From NCBI GenBank assembly GCA_965227145.1, contig OZ245730.1, forward strand, positions 2,542,001 through 2,606,000: DNA of 64,000 bases, read 5' to 3'. The DNA is from JACKAQ01 sp965227145. Its GTDB lineage: Bacteria > Calditrichota > Calditrichia > RBG-13-44-9 > J075. Below, in pieces: positions 8,712-17,954 of this stretch. The position numbers and the translations under genes are program-made. Position 1 is the stretch's first letter. Each line of letters opens with the position of its first letter. The notes beneath the pieces are model-generated. The model was not told the origin of the DNA and did no database searches. It was given only the letters and a program-made list of their open reading frames with translations.

Positions 8712-10256
8712 ATGAACAGACTATCTAATCCGTTGTTTTATTTAGTTTTAGTGATATTTTTTTCAATCAATCTTTTCGCTCAAACGGTCGATTTGACAGC
8801 AATCGATCAAGAAATTGAAAAAGCACGCACCGACTGGCAAATTCCCGGTATCGCCGTCGCGATTGTCAAAGATGGCAAGCTGATTCATGCCAAAGGGTAC
8901 GGCACGCGCACCATCGGTAAAGATGAACCGGTGGATGAGAACACGCTGTTTGCGGTGGCATCCAATTCCAAAGCGTTCACTGTTTCGCTGTTGGGAATTT
9001 TAGTGGACGCAGGCAAATTTCGTTGGGATGACAAAGTTGTCGATCACCTGCCAAATTTCCAAATGTTCGATCCATACGTAACGCGCGAAATGACCGTGCG
9101 CGATTTGGTGACCCATCGCAGCGGGCTGCCGACGTTTGGCGGCGACCATATCTGGATTGGCAATTCGCTGTCATCGGATGAAATTTTGGTGCGGCTGCGC
9201 CATCTTGAACCCAACGGATTATTTCGCTCGTCATACCATTACCAAAATCTGATGTTCATGGTTGCCGGCATGGTTTATGAAAAATTATCCGGCGAAAAAT
9301 GGGGCGAAGCTGTTGAAAAACATTTATTTACGCCGTTGGGAATGAGTCGCAGCAATACCAGTATCCGGGCGTTGGCGAATGACAAAAATGTGGCGTCGCC
9401 GCATGAGCCGCGCAATGGGAAAACCGTTCCGGTTGCATACGATTTGCTGGACAATGTTGCACCCGCCGCAGCGGTAAACGCCAGCGTTTCGGATATGAGC
9501 AAATGGATGCTGCTGCATCTGAACAATGGCAAAATTGGTGATTTGCAAATCATCTCGCCAAAAGTTGTCCGGGAAATGCAGGCGATTTACAACCCGATTC
9601 CGATTTCTGAAACTGCTGAAAAATTGTATGGCAGAAAATTTTCCGGAGCGGGAATGGGTTGGTTTATTTCCAATTATGGCGGCTACAAAACCGTTACCCA
9701 CGGCGGCGGCATGTCCGGGATGATCTCGTTGCAAACACTGATTCCCGAAGCTGATTTTGGCGTGATGGTCGTGACCAATTACGCACCGGATTCCCCAACT
9801 CGTGCAATTACAAACCTTATCCTCGATGCGTTTTTTCAGCCGGAAACAGCCGAAAAACGCAATTGGAGTGCTGAGTTGTTCGAACAGGTGAACAAACAAA
9901 ATCAAAAATCAGAACTTGCGGAAAAAGAATTAGCAGCGCAGCGCATAAAAAACACGAAACCCAGCCTGCCTTTGGACGCATACACCGGCACATATTTTGA
10001 TGCGTTTTCCGGCGACGCCGAAGTACGATTGGAAAAGGGCAACCTGGTTTTCGATTACAACCCGCGACATCTCGGCGATTTGACCCATTGGCACGCGGAT
10101 ATTTTCCGGGTGGTTTGGCGCGATCCGATTTTCGATATGCCTGCCAACTCGTTTATCAGCTTTCGCATCAACGAAAAAGGCGAGGTTGTTTCGCTGGAAA
10201 CCAGCTTTTATGACCCGATTACTTTTGAACGAAAACATGATTCCCAACAAAAATGA
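8712..10256 (+). CDS. Secreted serine hydrolase, class C beta-lactamase fold
   Basis: A penicillin-binding-protein/class C beta-lactamase family (S12-like) hydrolase. A signal peptide ends around FAQ (residue 24). The SxxK nucleophile motif is S84-N-S-K87, YxN is Y177-Q-N179, and a THGGG motif lies near residue 335. The last 100 residues form a small beta-rich domain like DUF3471, common in this family. Substrates in relatives include peptides, esters and D-amino-acid amides, so beta-lactam resistance should not be assumed. The start follows the lyase gene by nine bases, and the stop overlaps the next gene by four (ATGA), so it belongs to the same operon. Confidence 0.87.
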   Translation: MNRLSNPLFYLVLVIFFSINLFAQTVDLTAIDQEIEKARTDWQIPGIAVAIVKDGKLIHAKGYGTRTIGKDEPVDENTLFAVASNSKAFTVSLLGILVDAGKFRWDDKVVDHLPNFQMFDPYVTREMTVRDLVTHRSGLPTFGGDHIWIGNSLSSDEILVRLRHLEPNGLFRSSYHYQNLMFMVAGMVYEKLSGEKWGEAVEKHLFTPLGMSRSNTSIRALANDKNVASPHEPRNGKTVPVAYDLLDNVAPAAAVNASVSDMSKWMLLHLNNGKIGDLQIISPKVVREMQAIYNPIPISETAEKLYGRKFSGAGMGWFISNYGGYKTVTHGGGMSGMISLQTLIPEADFGVMVVTNYAPDSPTRAITNLILDAFFQPETAEKRNWSAELFEQVNKQNQKSELAEKELAAQRIKNTKPSLPLDAYTGTYFDAFSGDAEVRLEKGNLVFDYNPRHLGDLTHWHADIFRVVWRDPIFDMPANSFISFRINEKGEVVSLETSFYDPITFERKHDSQQK

Positions 10257-10789
10257 AAACAATTATCGTAGCATCGCATAACCCTGTTAAAATAAATGCG
10301 GTTACACTGGCTTTTCAACACGTTTTTTCAGACCAGGAATTTACGGTTAAGGGCATTAGTGTGCCTTCGGGTGTCAGTGATCAACCAATTACCAATGACG
10401 AAACCCGGCGAGGTGCCGACAACCGGACCATAGCTGCTATGCAATTTCATCCGAATGCAGATTTTTGGGTTGGCGTCGAAGGTGGCATCGAAGAAGACGC
10501 ACAGGGGTTGGGTGCTTTTGCATGGGTGGTTATCCGGTCCAACGATCGCCATAGCCATAGCCGCAGCGGCACATTTTATCTGCCGCCAACAGTGGCGGAA
10601 CTCATTCACACTGGTTTGGAACTCGGCGAAGCAGATGACATCGTTTTCGGAAAAAATAACAGCAAACAATCTGAAGGCGCGATCGGTATTCTCACAAAAA
10701 ATCTGGTGAATCGCACATCGCTTTACGAACATGCGATCATTTTGGCGCTGGTTCCGTTTATTAATCCTGAGCTGTATCCCATTAAATAA
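10253..10789 (+). CDS. yjjX: Inosine/xanthosine triphosphatase, YjjX family
   Basis: House-cleaning NTPase that hydrolyses non-canonical purine nucleotides such as ITP and XTP. The N-terminal VASHNPVKINAV is the family nucleotide-binding motif, followed by SGVSDQP, a conserved ETRRGADNR segment and VGVEGGI. The 178-residue length is typical. Translation is probably coupled to the upstream hydrolase through the ATGA overlap. Confidence 0.9.
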   Translation: MKTIIVASHNPVKINAVTLAFQHVFSDQEFTVKGISVPSGVSDQPITNDETRRGADNRTIAAMQFHPNADFWVGVEGGIEEDAQGLGAFAWVVIRSNDRHSHSRSGTFYLPPTVAELIHTGLELGEADDIVFGKNNSKQSEGAIGILTKNLVNRTSLYEHAIILALVPFINPELYPIK

Positions 10790-10803
10790 TAATAGGTTAC
10801 CCA

Positions 10804-11445
10804 ATGAAATCTTTTTTGATCGGCGCACTTTTTTTAGTTACTGTCTCGTTGGCTTTTTCTTGCAGCACTTCTTCAAACCAAACAAATACTGATTTGCAAA
10901 CATTGGTCAACTGGATGTCCGGTTCCTTCAGCAGCAGCGAGCAGGCGATTGCGGACACAAATTTTCGCGATGTTCATTTGCAAATTGCGCCGGTTTGGCA
11001 ATCGCGCAAAGATGGCTTTTGGCTGTATGTGGAGCAGGCAATTGCGGAAAAACTGGAACGTCCGTATCGGCAGCGCATCTATCATGTTACAGCGCTGGAT
11101 AACGGAAAATTTAGCAGCGCAGTTTACGAAATTCCTGATCCGTTGCGATTTGCCGGTGCCTGGCAATCACCGGAATTATTTGACGCCCTCACACCGGATT
11201 CGCTAAACGGGCGAGAAGGTTGCGCGGTAATTTTAACGAAATCTGATAAACAGACATTTTCCGGCAGCACCAACGGCAGCGATTGTTTGAGTAGCCTTTA
11301 CGGCGCCGCGTACGCAACTTCTGAGGTTACCATAACCAGTGACAGGCTTGAAAGTTGGGATCGTGGCTGGAACGCAGCCGGTGAACAGGTGTGGGGATCA
11401 GAAAACGGCGCTTATATTTTCAAAAGAATAGCGCAGCACCCTTAA
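10804..11445 (+). CDS. CpcT/CpeT-family lipoprotein
   Basis: The mature part matches the CpcT/CpeT fold: LVNWMSGSFSS at the start, PVWQSRKDGFWLYVEQA and PYRQRIYHV in the middle, then a final GAYIFKR strand. In cyanobacteria these proteins attach bilins to phycobiliproteins. Distant relatives occur in non-phototrophs, where the role is unknown. The N-terminus is a lipoprotein signal with lipobox LAFSC, giving Cys at about residue 20, so this copy should be anchored in an envelope membrane. No phycobiliprotein gene is in the window. Starts 14 bp after the YjjX gene. Confidence 0.8.
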   Translation: MKSFLIGALFLVTVSLAFSCSTSSNQTNTDLQTLVNWMSGSFSSSEQAIADTNFRDVHLQIAPVWQSRKDGFWLYVEQAIAEKLERPYRQRIYHVTALDNGKFSSAVYEIPDPLRFAGAWQSPELFDALTPDSLNGREGCAVILTKSDKQTFSGSTNGSDCLSSLYGAAYATSEVTITSDRLESWDRGWNAAGEQVWGSENGAYIFKRIAQHP

Positions 11446-11465
11446 ATTCAGAAAGGAAATTCGAT

Positions 11466-12224
11466 ATGAGTGAGAAGGGTTATGTCAACGTTGCCATCGA
11501 AAATGGTATTGGAACGGTTACCTTTTTTCATCCCAAAAAAAATTCATTGCCGGGAAATTTGTTGGTGGAATTGGCACAGGCAATTCTTTCACTTGGCGGA
11601 AACGCTGCTGCAAAAGTGGTGGTGTTGCAGAGTGCCGGGAACGGCGCTTTTTGTGCCGGTGCATCTTTCGATGAGTTGCTTTCTGTCGATTCGATTGAAA
11701 AAAGCAAAACATTTTTTATGGGGTTTGCCCGTCTGATCTTGGCGATGAAAAGAATCCCAAAGTTCGTAATTACGCGAGTTCAGGGCAAAGCGGTCGGTGG
11801 GGGAGTGGGTGTCATATCTGCTTCTGATATTGCCGTTGCAACCGATTCCGCAGCCATCAAATTGAGTGAATTTGCACTCGGTTTCGGTCCGTTTGTGATC
11901 GGGCCGGCGGTTGAGCGACGGATCGGAAAAGCGGCGTTTACCGCCAGCGCCATCGACACCGATTGGCGTGATGCGCAGTGGTGCCTGCAAAATGGCATGT
12001 TCAACACCGTCACAGATTCGGTTGAATCGCTGGATCGTGCTGTGCACGAATTGGCAGCACGCCTCGCCAAAGCCAACCCGGATGCAGCGGCGGAGCTAAA
12101 AGCCATCGCATGGGAAGGCACTGAACATTGGGATAAATTGTTGGAAGAACGTGCGGAAATCAGCGGGCGGCTGGTGCTTTCGGCATTTGCGCAAAACGCT
12201 ATTTCTGCATTCAAACAAAAATAA
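11466..12224 (+). CDS. Enoyl-CoA hydratase/isomerase family, LiuC/AtuE-like
   Basis: A crotonase-fold protein of about 252 residues. The oxyanion-hole segments are FCAGASFDEL and GKAVGGGVGVISASD. In the second segment the first catalytic glutamate of classical crotonase is replaced by glycine, while the second glutamate is kept in LSEFALGFGP. That pattern occurs in methylglutaconyl-CoA or geranoyl-type hydratases (LiuC/AtuE), so leucine or isoprenoid-acid catabolism is a better guess than ordinary beta-oxidation. ATG 11466 has an AAGGA site ten bases upstream; the frame extends back to 11391 inside the previous gene but without such a signal. Confidence 0.83.
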   Translation: MSEKGYVNVAIENGIGTVTFFHPKKNSLPGNLLVELAQAILSLGGNAAAKVVVLQSAGNGAFCAGASFDELLSVDSIEKSKTFFMGFARLILAMKRIPKFVITRVQGKAVGGGVGVISASDIAVATDSAAIKLSEFALGFGPFVIGPAVERRIGKAAFTASAIDTDWRDAQWCLQNGMFNTVTDSVESLDRAVHELAARLAKANPDAAAELKAIAWEGTEHWDKLLEERAEISGRLVLSAFAQNAISAFKQK

Positions 12225-12238
12225 TTGCTCACGATAAA

Positions 12239-14167
12239 ATGAAAAAAAATAAAGCCTGCGGTGAATGGCATTCACCGATTTCCGCAGAAATGTTGTCTGG
12301 CGGCAGCGTCCGCCTCGGCGATATTGCCATCGAAAAAGACACGGTTTACTGGATCGAAAGCTGCCCGACAGAACAGGGGCGAAACACCATATTTCGAAAA
12401 AAGCCCGGCGAAACCCCGGAAAACTTGCTCGATGCACCATTTAACGTCCGGTCACGGGTGCACGAATACGGCGGCGGCGCGATGCACGTTACGCCCGGCG
12501 GCATTTTTTTCTCGAATGATGGTGACCGGCAAATGTACTTTTTTCAACCCGGAGAATCGCCGAAACAGCTGACCCAATCACTTGAATCCCGTTTCGCCGA
12601 TTTTTGGTTCGATGACCGCCACAACCGGTTGCTCACTGTTCGGGAAGTGCAAGAGCCCAACGCGGCTGAGTCGCGAAATTTGATCAGTGCGATCGATGTG
12701 AACAATCAAAACGAAATATCCGACCTCATTTCCGGCGCAGATTTTTATTCGAATCCCACCATTTCTCCCGACGGCAAACGGCTGGCGTTTTTGTGCTGGC
12801 ATCACCCAAATTTACCGTGGGATGCCACAGAATTATGGCTGGCTAACATCGCGGATGACGGCTCCATTCACTCTTCCGAAAAAATTGCCGGCGGTGACAA
12901 CGAATCCATTTTTCAACCGCAATGGGCATCGGACGGAAAATTATATTTTGTATCGGACAAAAGCGGTTGGTGGAATATCTACTGTTGGGATGCCGGAAAA
13001 GTTGAGCCGGTCATCGAAATGGCTGCAGAATTTGGGCTGCCGCAGTGGGTTTTCGGGATGTCCACTTTTGGCATTATCGATCACCAAACGCTGGCAAGTG
13101 CATTTTCGAAAGATGGCATCTGGCAATTCGGCATCATAGATTTACCATCCAAATCGTTGAATATTCTGGACTTACCCTTTACATATATTACCCAGGTTCG
13201 CGCATCGCGAAATCAGATTGTCTTTCAGGCAGGCTCGCCGCAGCAATCCGGCGCTATCGTTTCGGTTTATCTGAAATCGGGAAAACCCGAGATGTTGCGA
13301 CAATCAACTGCCGTTGAAATAGATCCTGCGGTTATCTCCCAACCGGAAATTTTCCGGTTTACATCCGACGGATATCCGGTTAAGGGATTTTTCTATCCGC
13401 CCAAAAATCCGGATGTTGCGCCGTTACCGGAGGAACTGCCACCACTAATGTTGATTTGCCACAGCGGTCCGACCGCAGCAACGGACAACAGTCTTTCGCT
13501 AAAAATCCAATATTGGACGTCCCGCGGATTTGCAGTTGCAGACATCAATTATCGCGGCAGCACGGGGTTTGGCCGGGCTTTTCGCGAATTATTGAATACA
13601 AATTGGGGAATCGCGGATGTCGCGGATTGCGTAAACGCTGCAACCGCGCTGGTGGCAGAAGGCAAAGTTGATCCGCTGCGAATGGTCATTTCCGGTGGCA
13701 GCGCCGGTGGATTTACCGTTTTGGCAGCGTTGACTTTTCACAACGTTTTTGCTGCCGGATGCAGCCGTTACGGCATCAGTGATTTGGCGGCGCTCACACA
13801 ACACACCCACAAATTTGAGGCACGTTATAACGACCGTTTGATTGCCCAATATCCGCAGGAAAAGCAGGAGTATCGGGCACGCTCACCGCTGTATCATTCC
13901 GAAAAACTGGATAAACCGGTCATTTTTTTTCAGGGCAGCGATGACAAAGTTGTGCTGCCCGAACAATCCGAAAAAATGGCCAACGCCCTCCGGCAAAAAG
14001 GCATTCCGGTCGCTTACGTGCTACTCGATGGCGAAGGGCACGGTTTCCACCAACCGGACAACATTCGCAACGTTCTCGAATGGGAGTTGTATTTTTATTC
14101 GCGAATTTTTAACTTCCGCCCGGCTGATGAAATTTCGCCGATAAATATCGACAACCTAAACAATTGA
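12239..14167 (+). CDS. S9 family prolyl oligopeptidase-like peptidase
   Basis: A 642-residue serine peptidase with an N-terminal beta-propeller and a C-terminal alpha/beta hydrolase domain. The catalytic triad reads S488 in GGSAGG, D569 in GSDDKVV and H601 in GEGHGFH. Propeller-type repeats are visible, for example NPTISPDGKRLAF and PQWASDGKLYFVSDKSG. Such enzymes (acylaminoacyl-peptidase or dipeptidyl-peptidase class) trim short peptides. No signal peptide is evident, so it should be cytoplasmic. It lies 14 bp after the hydratase gene and 15 bp before the M16 peptidase gene. Confidence 0.92.
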   Translation: MKKNKACGEWHSPISAEMLSGGSVRLGDIAIEKDTVYWIESCPTEQGRNTIFRKKPGETPENLLDAPFNVRSRVHEYGGGAMHVTPGGIFFSNDGDRQMYFFQPGESPKQLTQSLESRFADFWFDDRHNRLLTVREVQEPNAAESRNLISAIDVNNQNEISDLISGADFYSNPTISPDGKRLAFLCWHHPNLPWDATELWLANIADDGSIHSSEKIAGGDNESIFQPQWASDGKLYFVSDKSGWWNIYCWDAGKVEPVIEMAAEFGLPQWVFGMSTFGIIDHQTLASAFSKDGIWQFGIIDLPSKSLNILDLPFTYITQVRASRNQIVFQAGSPQQSGAIVSVYLKSGKPEMLRQSTAVEIDPAVISQPEIFRFTSDGYPVKGFFYPPKNPDVAPLPEELPPLMLICHSGPTAATDNSLSLKIQYWTSRGFAVADINYRGSTGFGRAFRELLNTNWGIADVADCVNAATALVAEGKVDPLRMVISGGSAGGFTVLAALTFHNVFAAGCSRYGISDLAALTQHTHKFEARYNDRLIAQYPQEKQEYRARSPLYHSEKLDKPVIFFQGSDDKVVLPEQSEKMANALRQKGIPVAYVLLDGEGHGFHQPDNIRNVLEWELYFYSRIFNFRPADEISPINIDNLNN

Positions 14168-14182
14168 AAAGATGAAGTTTAC

Positions 14183-15421
14183 ATGAAAATTTCCCCATAT
14201 CAAAAAACGCGGCTGGACAACGGAATAACCGTAATTTCCGAGCATATTCCGCATGTCCGCTCCGTTTCGATCGGCGTTTGGCTGCGAACGGGCACGCGAT
14301 TCGAGGATAAATCTGTCAATGGCGTCGCTCATTTTTTGGAACACATGATGTTCAAAGCGACCCGGAAACGCTCGGCACGGGAAATTGTTCGGCGCATCGA
14401 ATCGCTCGGCGGCAACCTGAATGCGTTCACCGCAAAAGAGCAAACCTGCTATCATATCGAAATTCTGGATGAACATTTGTCGAAAGCGATCGATGTTTTG
14501 GCGGATGTGCTCTGCCGCGAAGATTTTCCGGAAAAGGAATTTGAGAAAGAACGCCAGGTGATTCTCGACGAAATCCAATCCGCCGAAGATACACCGGATG
14601 AGGTTGTGCTGGAATATTTTGCCACAAAAATGTTCCCGGATCATGCGTTGGGCAACCCGATTTTAGGCGTGGAAGACACCATAAATGCGATGACAATGGA
14701 CGAAATGATGGCATTTTATCGCAGCACATACACCGCCGACCGGACAGTAATTGCCGTTGCCGGACATTTGCAGCACAACAAATTAGTGGCGCAGGTTCAG
14801 CAAAAATTTAATTTTCCCCAAAATATTTCCAATCCGGTGAAATTATCCCGACCGAAATCGTTCGGTGCCGGGTTTCACCAATTGGAGCGACCGGTTTTTC
14901 AATCGCATTTGTGCATCGGCGTGTCGGGAATAGCCTACGACGATCCGGCAAAATGGGATTTGCTGATCATGAACACCATTTTGGGAGATGGCATGGGCTC
15001 GCGATTGTTCCAGAATATTCGCGAGCGATACGGCATCGCGTATGCTATTTTTTCGTTCGCGGAACTGTATCACGATTGCGGTGTTTTTGGCGTTTATCTG
15101 GGAACGGATCAACGCAATATTCCCAAAGCACAAAAAATGCTCGTGAACGAACTGGACAAAATTTCGTCTAAACCCGTTTCTCAACGGGAGTTACGCGATG
15201 CAAAATCTTACACAAAAGGCAACATCATGCTCCGGTTGGAAAACACAAGCTCGCGAATGAACCGGCTGGCAATGCTGGAAATTTACAATGGAAAATTTCA
15301 ACCGATCGATCATGTGATCACCCAAATTGAGCAGGTTTCCCGCGAATCAATTATGGCGACGGCGTCCCGGTTGCTCTCACCGGAACGGCGGCTCACCGTG
15401 ATTCTGTCACCCAACAAATAA
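14183..15421 (+). CDS. M16 family zinc peptidase (processing-peptidase-like)
   Basis: A 412-residue inverzincin metallopeptidase resembling the PqqL/MPP-beta/YmxG group. The inverted zinc motif is H50-F-L-E53-H54, with further acidic ligand candidates in VILDEIQSAEDTPDE. Two halves of the M16 fold are present in one chain, with GDGMGSRLFQNIRE typical of the second half. Length matches the short bacterial M16B class. Position in a tight run of peptidase genes suggests a role in peptide turnover. No signal peptide is visible. Confidence 0.92.
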   Translation: MKISPYQKTRLDNGITVISEHIPHVRSVSIGVWLRTGTRFEDKSVNGVAHFLEHMMFKATRKRSAREIVRRIESLGGNLNAFTAKEQTCYHIEILDEHLSKAIDVLADVLCREDFPEKEFEKERQVILDEIQSAEDTPDEVVLEYFATKMFPDHALGNPILGVEDTINAMTMDEMMAFYRSTYTADRTVIAVAGHLQHNKLVAQVQQKFNFPQNISNPVKLSRPKSFGAGFHQLERPVFQSHLCIGVSGIAYDDPAKWDLLIMNTILGDGMGSRLFQNIRERYGIAYAIFSFAELYHDCGVFGVYLGTDQRNIPKAQKMLVNELDKISSKPVSQRELRDAKSYTKGNIMLRLENTSSRMNRLAMLEIYNGKFQPIDHVITQIEQVSRESIMATASRLLSPERRLTVILSPNK

Positions 15422-15519
15422 ATTTGAATTTGCATGGCGATGTCGTAAATTGTTCGCTTGAAAAAAATGAGGAGATAGCGGAGGGCTGATTGGGATTGCA
15501 CTTCTGCTAAATCAAAGCT

Positions 15520-16638
15520 ATGATTTTTGGAATTCCCGTTGAAATTCGCAACCACGAAAATCGTGTGGGCGCAACACCTGCGCTGGTGGATGCGTTGGTA
15601 AAACGCGAACATACCGTTTTTGTTGAACGGGGTGCCGGCGCAAAAAGCATGTTTGATGACATTGATTTTGAAAATGCCGGTGCGACAATCGTTCCGTCAC
15701 CGGAAAAATTGTATGGGCAATCGGAATTTATTCTCAAAATCCGCGCGCCAAAACCTGTCGAATACGAGCTGATTGAACCGCATCATACCTTGTTTGCATT
15801 TTTCCAATTTTTTAACTATCCGGAGATGGTCCGGGCATTATTGGGGCGTGGCGCAAACTGTTACGGTTTTGAGCTTTATCGCGTCGGGCATTTTAGCCGC
15901 CCGATTCTGGATGCAGATCGTGCCATTGCCGGACAGTTGGCCATTCAGCAGGGTGCGTATTATTTACAACGCCATCATGGCGGCAGAGGCGCTTTTATTG
16001 GACGATCACAGGGAACTGCCTCGGCATCTGTTATGGTATTTGGCGCCAGCGCTGCCGGACTTGCAGCCGCACAATTGGCAGCCGATAGCGGTGCCAAAGT
16101 AACCCTGGTTGAGGTTGATGAATCGCTGTTGCAAATTGCAAAACATAATTTGCCGGAACGTGTGCGGTTATGTTTGTTCAGTAATGAGTTATTGCGATCG
16201 GAATTTCCCAAAACAGATCTGGTTGTGTTTGCCTATCAACGGGTTGAAATGGCAAAACCGCCAAAGCTGGAAGAAAAAAATGTGGGCTTTCTGCCACGCG
16301 GCGCGGTGATTATCGATCTCGATATCGAATACGATGGCGGCGCGCTGGTCACCAGCCGCCCCACAAAAATTGATAACCCGACATTTGTGCAAAACGAAGT
16401 CATCCATTTTTGCGTACCGAATCTCGCCGGAACCGTTCCGCAAGCCAGCTCAATCGCGCATAGCGAGGCGCTAAAACCCCTTATTTTTAAGGTTGCAGAA
16501 AACGGATTGCTATCGACACTTAAAAATGAACCGTCATTTCGCAGCGGTCTCGTCATTTACGAAGGACAGATCGCCAATGCACAATTGGCGGAAAACCTAT
16601 CCACACCATTTTTTGATGTAGCCGAAGCCAGTGAATAA
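15520..16638 (+). CDS. Alanine dehydrogenase/PntA-like oxidoreductase, divergent
   Basis: Fold and length (372) match the alanine dehydrogenase/NAD(P) transhydrogenase alpha family. The opening GIPVEIRNHENRVGATP carries the conserved R15. K73 in LKIRAPKP corresponds to the substrate lysine, and VFGASAAGLAAAQLA is the nucleotide-binding turn. However, the catalytic histidine expected in the LFTYLH-type segment is glutamine here (LFAFFQ, Q96), and the DQGG-type aspartate region reads EYDGG. Canonical alanine deamination is therefore doubtful; this may be a paralogue with another substrate. It starts 98 bp after the M16 gene, and the next gene overlaps its end by eight bases. Confidence 0.72.
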   Translation: MIFGIPVEIRNHENRVGATPALVDALVKREHTVFVERGAGAKSMFDDIDFENAGATIVPSPEKLYGQSEFILKIRAPKPVEYELIEPHHTLFAFFQFFNYPEMVRALLGRGANCYGFELYRVGHFSRPILDADRAIAGQLAIQQGAYYLQRHHGGRGAFIGRSQGTASASVMVFGASAAGLAAAQLAADSGAKVTLVEVDESLLQIAKHNLPERVRLCLFSNELLRSEFPKTDLVVFAYQRVEMAKPPKLEEKNVGFLPRGAVIIDLDIEYDGGALVTSRPTKIDNPTFVQNEVIHFCVPNLAGTVPQASSIAHSEALKPLIFKVAENGLLSTLKNEPSFRSGLVIYEGQIANAQLAENLSTPFFDVAEASE

Positions 16639-17455
16639 TGTGCGGAGCGAAGCCGAAATCCGGCATATTTTATCGACAATTCCCATTTTGATGTATCACA
16701 AAGTGGATCATCACCGGGAAGTTGGTATCAACGCGCTTCCGCCCGAACGATTTCACGGGCACCTGAAGTGGCTATCGGAAAACGGCTATCAATCCACCAC
16801 CTTCCTCGATATTTTACACCAGAAACCACTGCCGGAAAAACCGGTCATCATCAGTTTTGACGACGGCTATCTTTCCGTTTTTGAAAACGCTTTTCCGGCG
16901 ATGCAAGCCATTGGTTTTACGGGTGTTATCTTTGTAATCAGCGGGTTTGCGGGCAAGCTGAACGAATGGGATGTTTCGCTGAATCGCCAGCGATTTCGCC
17001 ACCTTTCCAAAGCGCAAATACGCGAAATTGCCGCTGCAGGGTGGGAGATCGGTGCGCATTCGGTAACCCATCGCGCGTTGCCGCTGCTGAGCGAAACGCA
17101 GGTTCGCCGGGAAATGCAGGAATCCCGCGCACAAATCGCAGAGTGGGCAGATCAACCGGTGATCAGTTTTGCCTATCCTTTCGGGATAAAAACCGCACGC
17201 GAACGGCAACTGGCAAAAGAATGCGGGTTTCATTTTGGCTGCAAAGGTGTTCGCGGATCGCAATCGATCGATGTAATGAATTTGCCGCGAATCCCGGTTT
17301 ATCAATTCGAAACCGCCAAACATCTGGTACAAAAAATGAAACAACCGCTGCCGGCGGCTGAACGCATCAAACTGTCAATACTCGGATTACCGGCGTATCT
17401 CGTGCCGATTTACCAATTTTTGTTCAAACGGGAATTATCGCTTGACCGGCTTTAA
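16631..17455 (+). CDS. Polysaccharide deacetylase, NodB domain
   Basis: A carbohydrate esterase family 4 domain that removes N- or O-acetyl groups from polysaccharides. Motif 1 is SFDDGY with D77 and D78, motif 2 is HSVTH with H143 and H147, and FAYPFG is the third conserved piece. No clear signal peptide is present. The GTG start overlaps the preceding stop, which implies translational coupling. Lipid-linked sugars or peptidoglycan precursors are possible substrates, but nothing in the sequence decides this. Confidence 0.87.
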   Translation: MNNVRSEAEIRHILSTIPILMYHKVDHHREVGINALPPERFHGHLKWLSENGYQSTTFLDILHQKPLPEKPVIISFDDGYLSVFENAFPAMQAIGFTGVIFVISGFAGKLNEWDVSLNRQRFRHLSKAQIREIAAAGWEIGAHSVTHRALPLLSETQVRREMQESRAQIAEWADQPVISFAYPFGIKTARERQLAKECGFHFGCKGVRGSQSIDVMNLPRIPVYQFETAKHLVQKMKQPLPAAERIKLSILGLPAYLVPIYQFLFKRELSLDRL

Positions 17456-17511
17456 CCCTCAGCATATATTTACTTTAGATGTTCAACAATTACCCCAGAC
17501 CACGCAAAGCC

Positions 17512-17516
17512 GGGAG
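17512..17516 (+). promoter_or_regulatory. Ribosome binding site for the MerR-like gene
   Basis: GGGAG lies six bases before ATG 17523. A longer frame from TTG 17442 overlaps the deacetylase gene and has no such signal, so the shorter protein is preferred. Confidence 0.6.
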
Positions 17517-17522
17517 TTAGCA

Positions 17523-17897
17523 ATGGTAGAAACATCGAGCCAATCAGGTGGTATTCAGAAGCCGAAAAAAAAGCTGTACTACTCCCTGAAACAGACAGCC
17601 GTAATGCTGGAAATGACGCCCGACGATATCAAACGTTGGGAAACCCATTTTCCCGAAATCAAACCGGTGCGGAACCGCGCGGACAATCGCTATTACACGG
17701 AAAAAGATGTGTTTTTGCTGCTGTTTATCAAAGATTTACTCAATGAGCAAAAGCTGTCATTTGAAGACGCCAGAATTGCCGTTGACAAATACCGGGAAGA
17801 ACTCGTCGAAAAAGAAAATTTGCGATTGAAACAGACACTTGCGGAAATCCGGATGGAAATTGACGAGATGTTAACCGTGCTCAACGAGCCGCTTTAG
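17523..17897 (+). CDS. MerR-like winged-helix regulator
   Basis: A 124-residue DNA-binding protein with a MerR-type N-terminal domain. KLYYSLKQTAVMLEMTPDDIKRWE is helix-turn-helix plus arm in form, followed by NRYYTEKDVFLLLFIKDLL, as in MerR proteins with no effector domain. The C-terminal third is a charged helical segment that could form the dimer coiled coil. There are no cysteines for metal sensing. The nearest targets are the deacetylase operon in front and tRNA-Pro behind, but no operator is obvious. Confidence 0.8.
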   Translation: MVETSSQSGGIQKPKKKLYYSLKQTAVMLEMTPDDIKRWETHFPEIKPVRNRADNRYYTEKDVFLLLFIKDLLNEQKLSFEDARIAVDKYREELVEKENLRLKQTLAEIRMEIDEMLTVLNEPL

Positions 17898-17911
17898 TTC
17901 TTATTTAAGGC

Positions 17912-17940
17912 TTGATTTACATGATCTCAGATGATATATT
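17912..17940 (+). promoter_or_regulatory. Sigma-70-type promoter for tRNA-Pro
   Basis: TTGATT at 17912-17917 and TATATT at 17935-17940 are separated by exactly 17 bp. Transcription would start near 17947, a few bases before the mature tRNA 5' end at 17955. Confidence 0.62.
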
Positions 17941-17954
17941 TTGGCGCTTTAGAT

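Noticed and set aside
8712..10256. Beta-lactam resistance gene
   Set aside because: The SxxK/YxN fold is shared by many esterases and peptidases, and the DUF3471-like tail is typical of non-resistance homologues.
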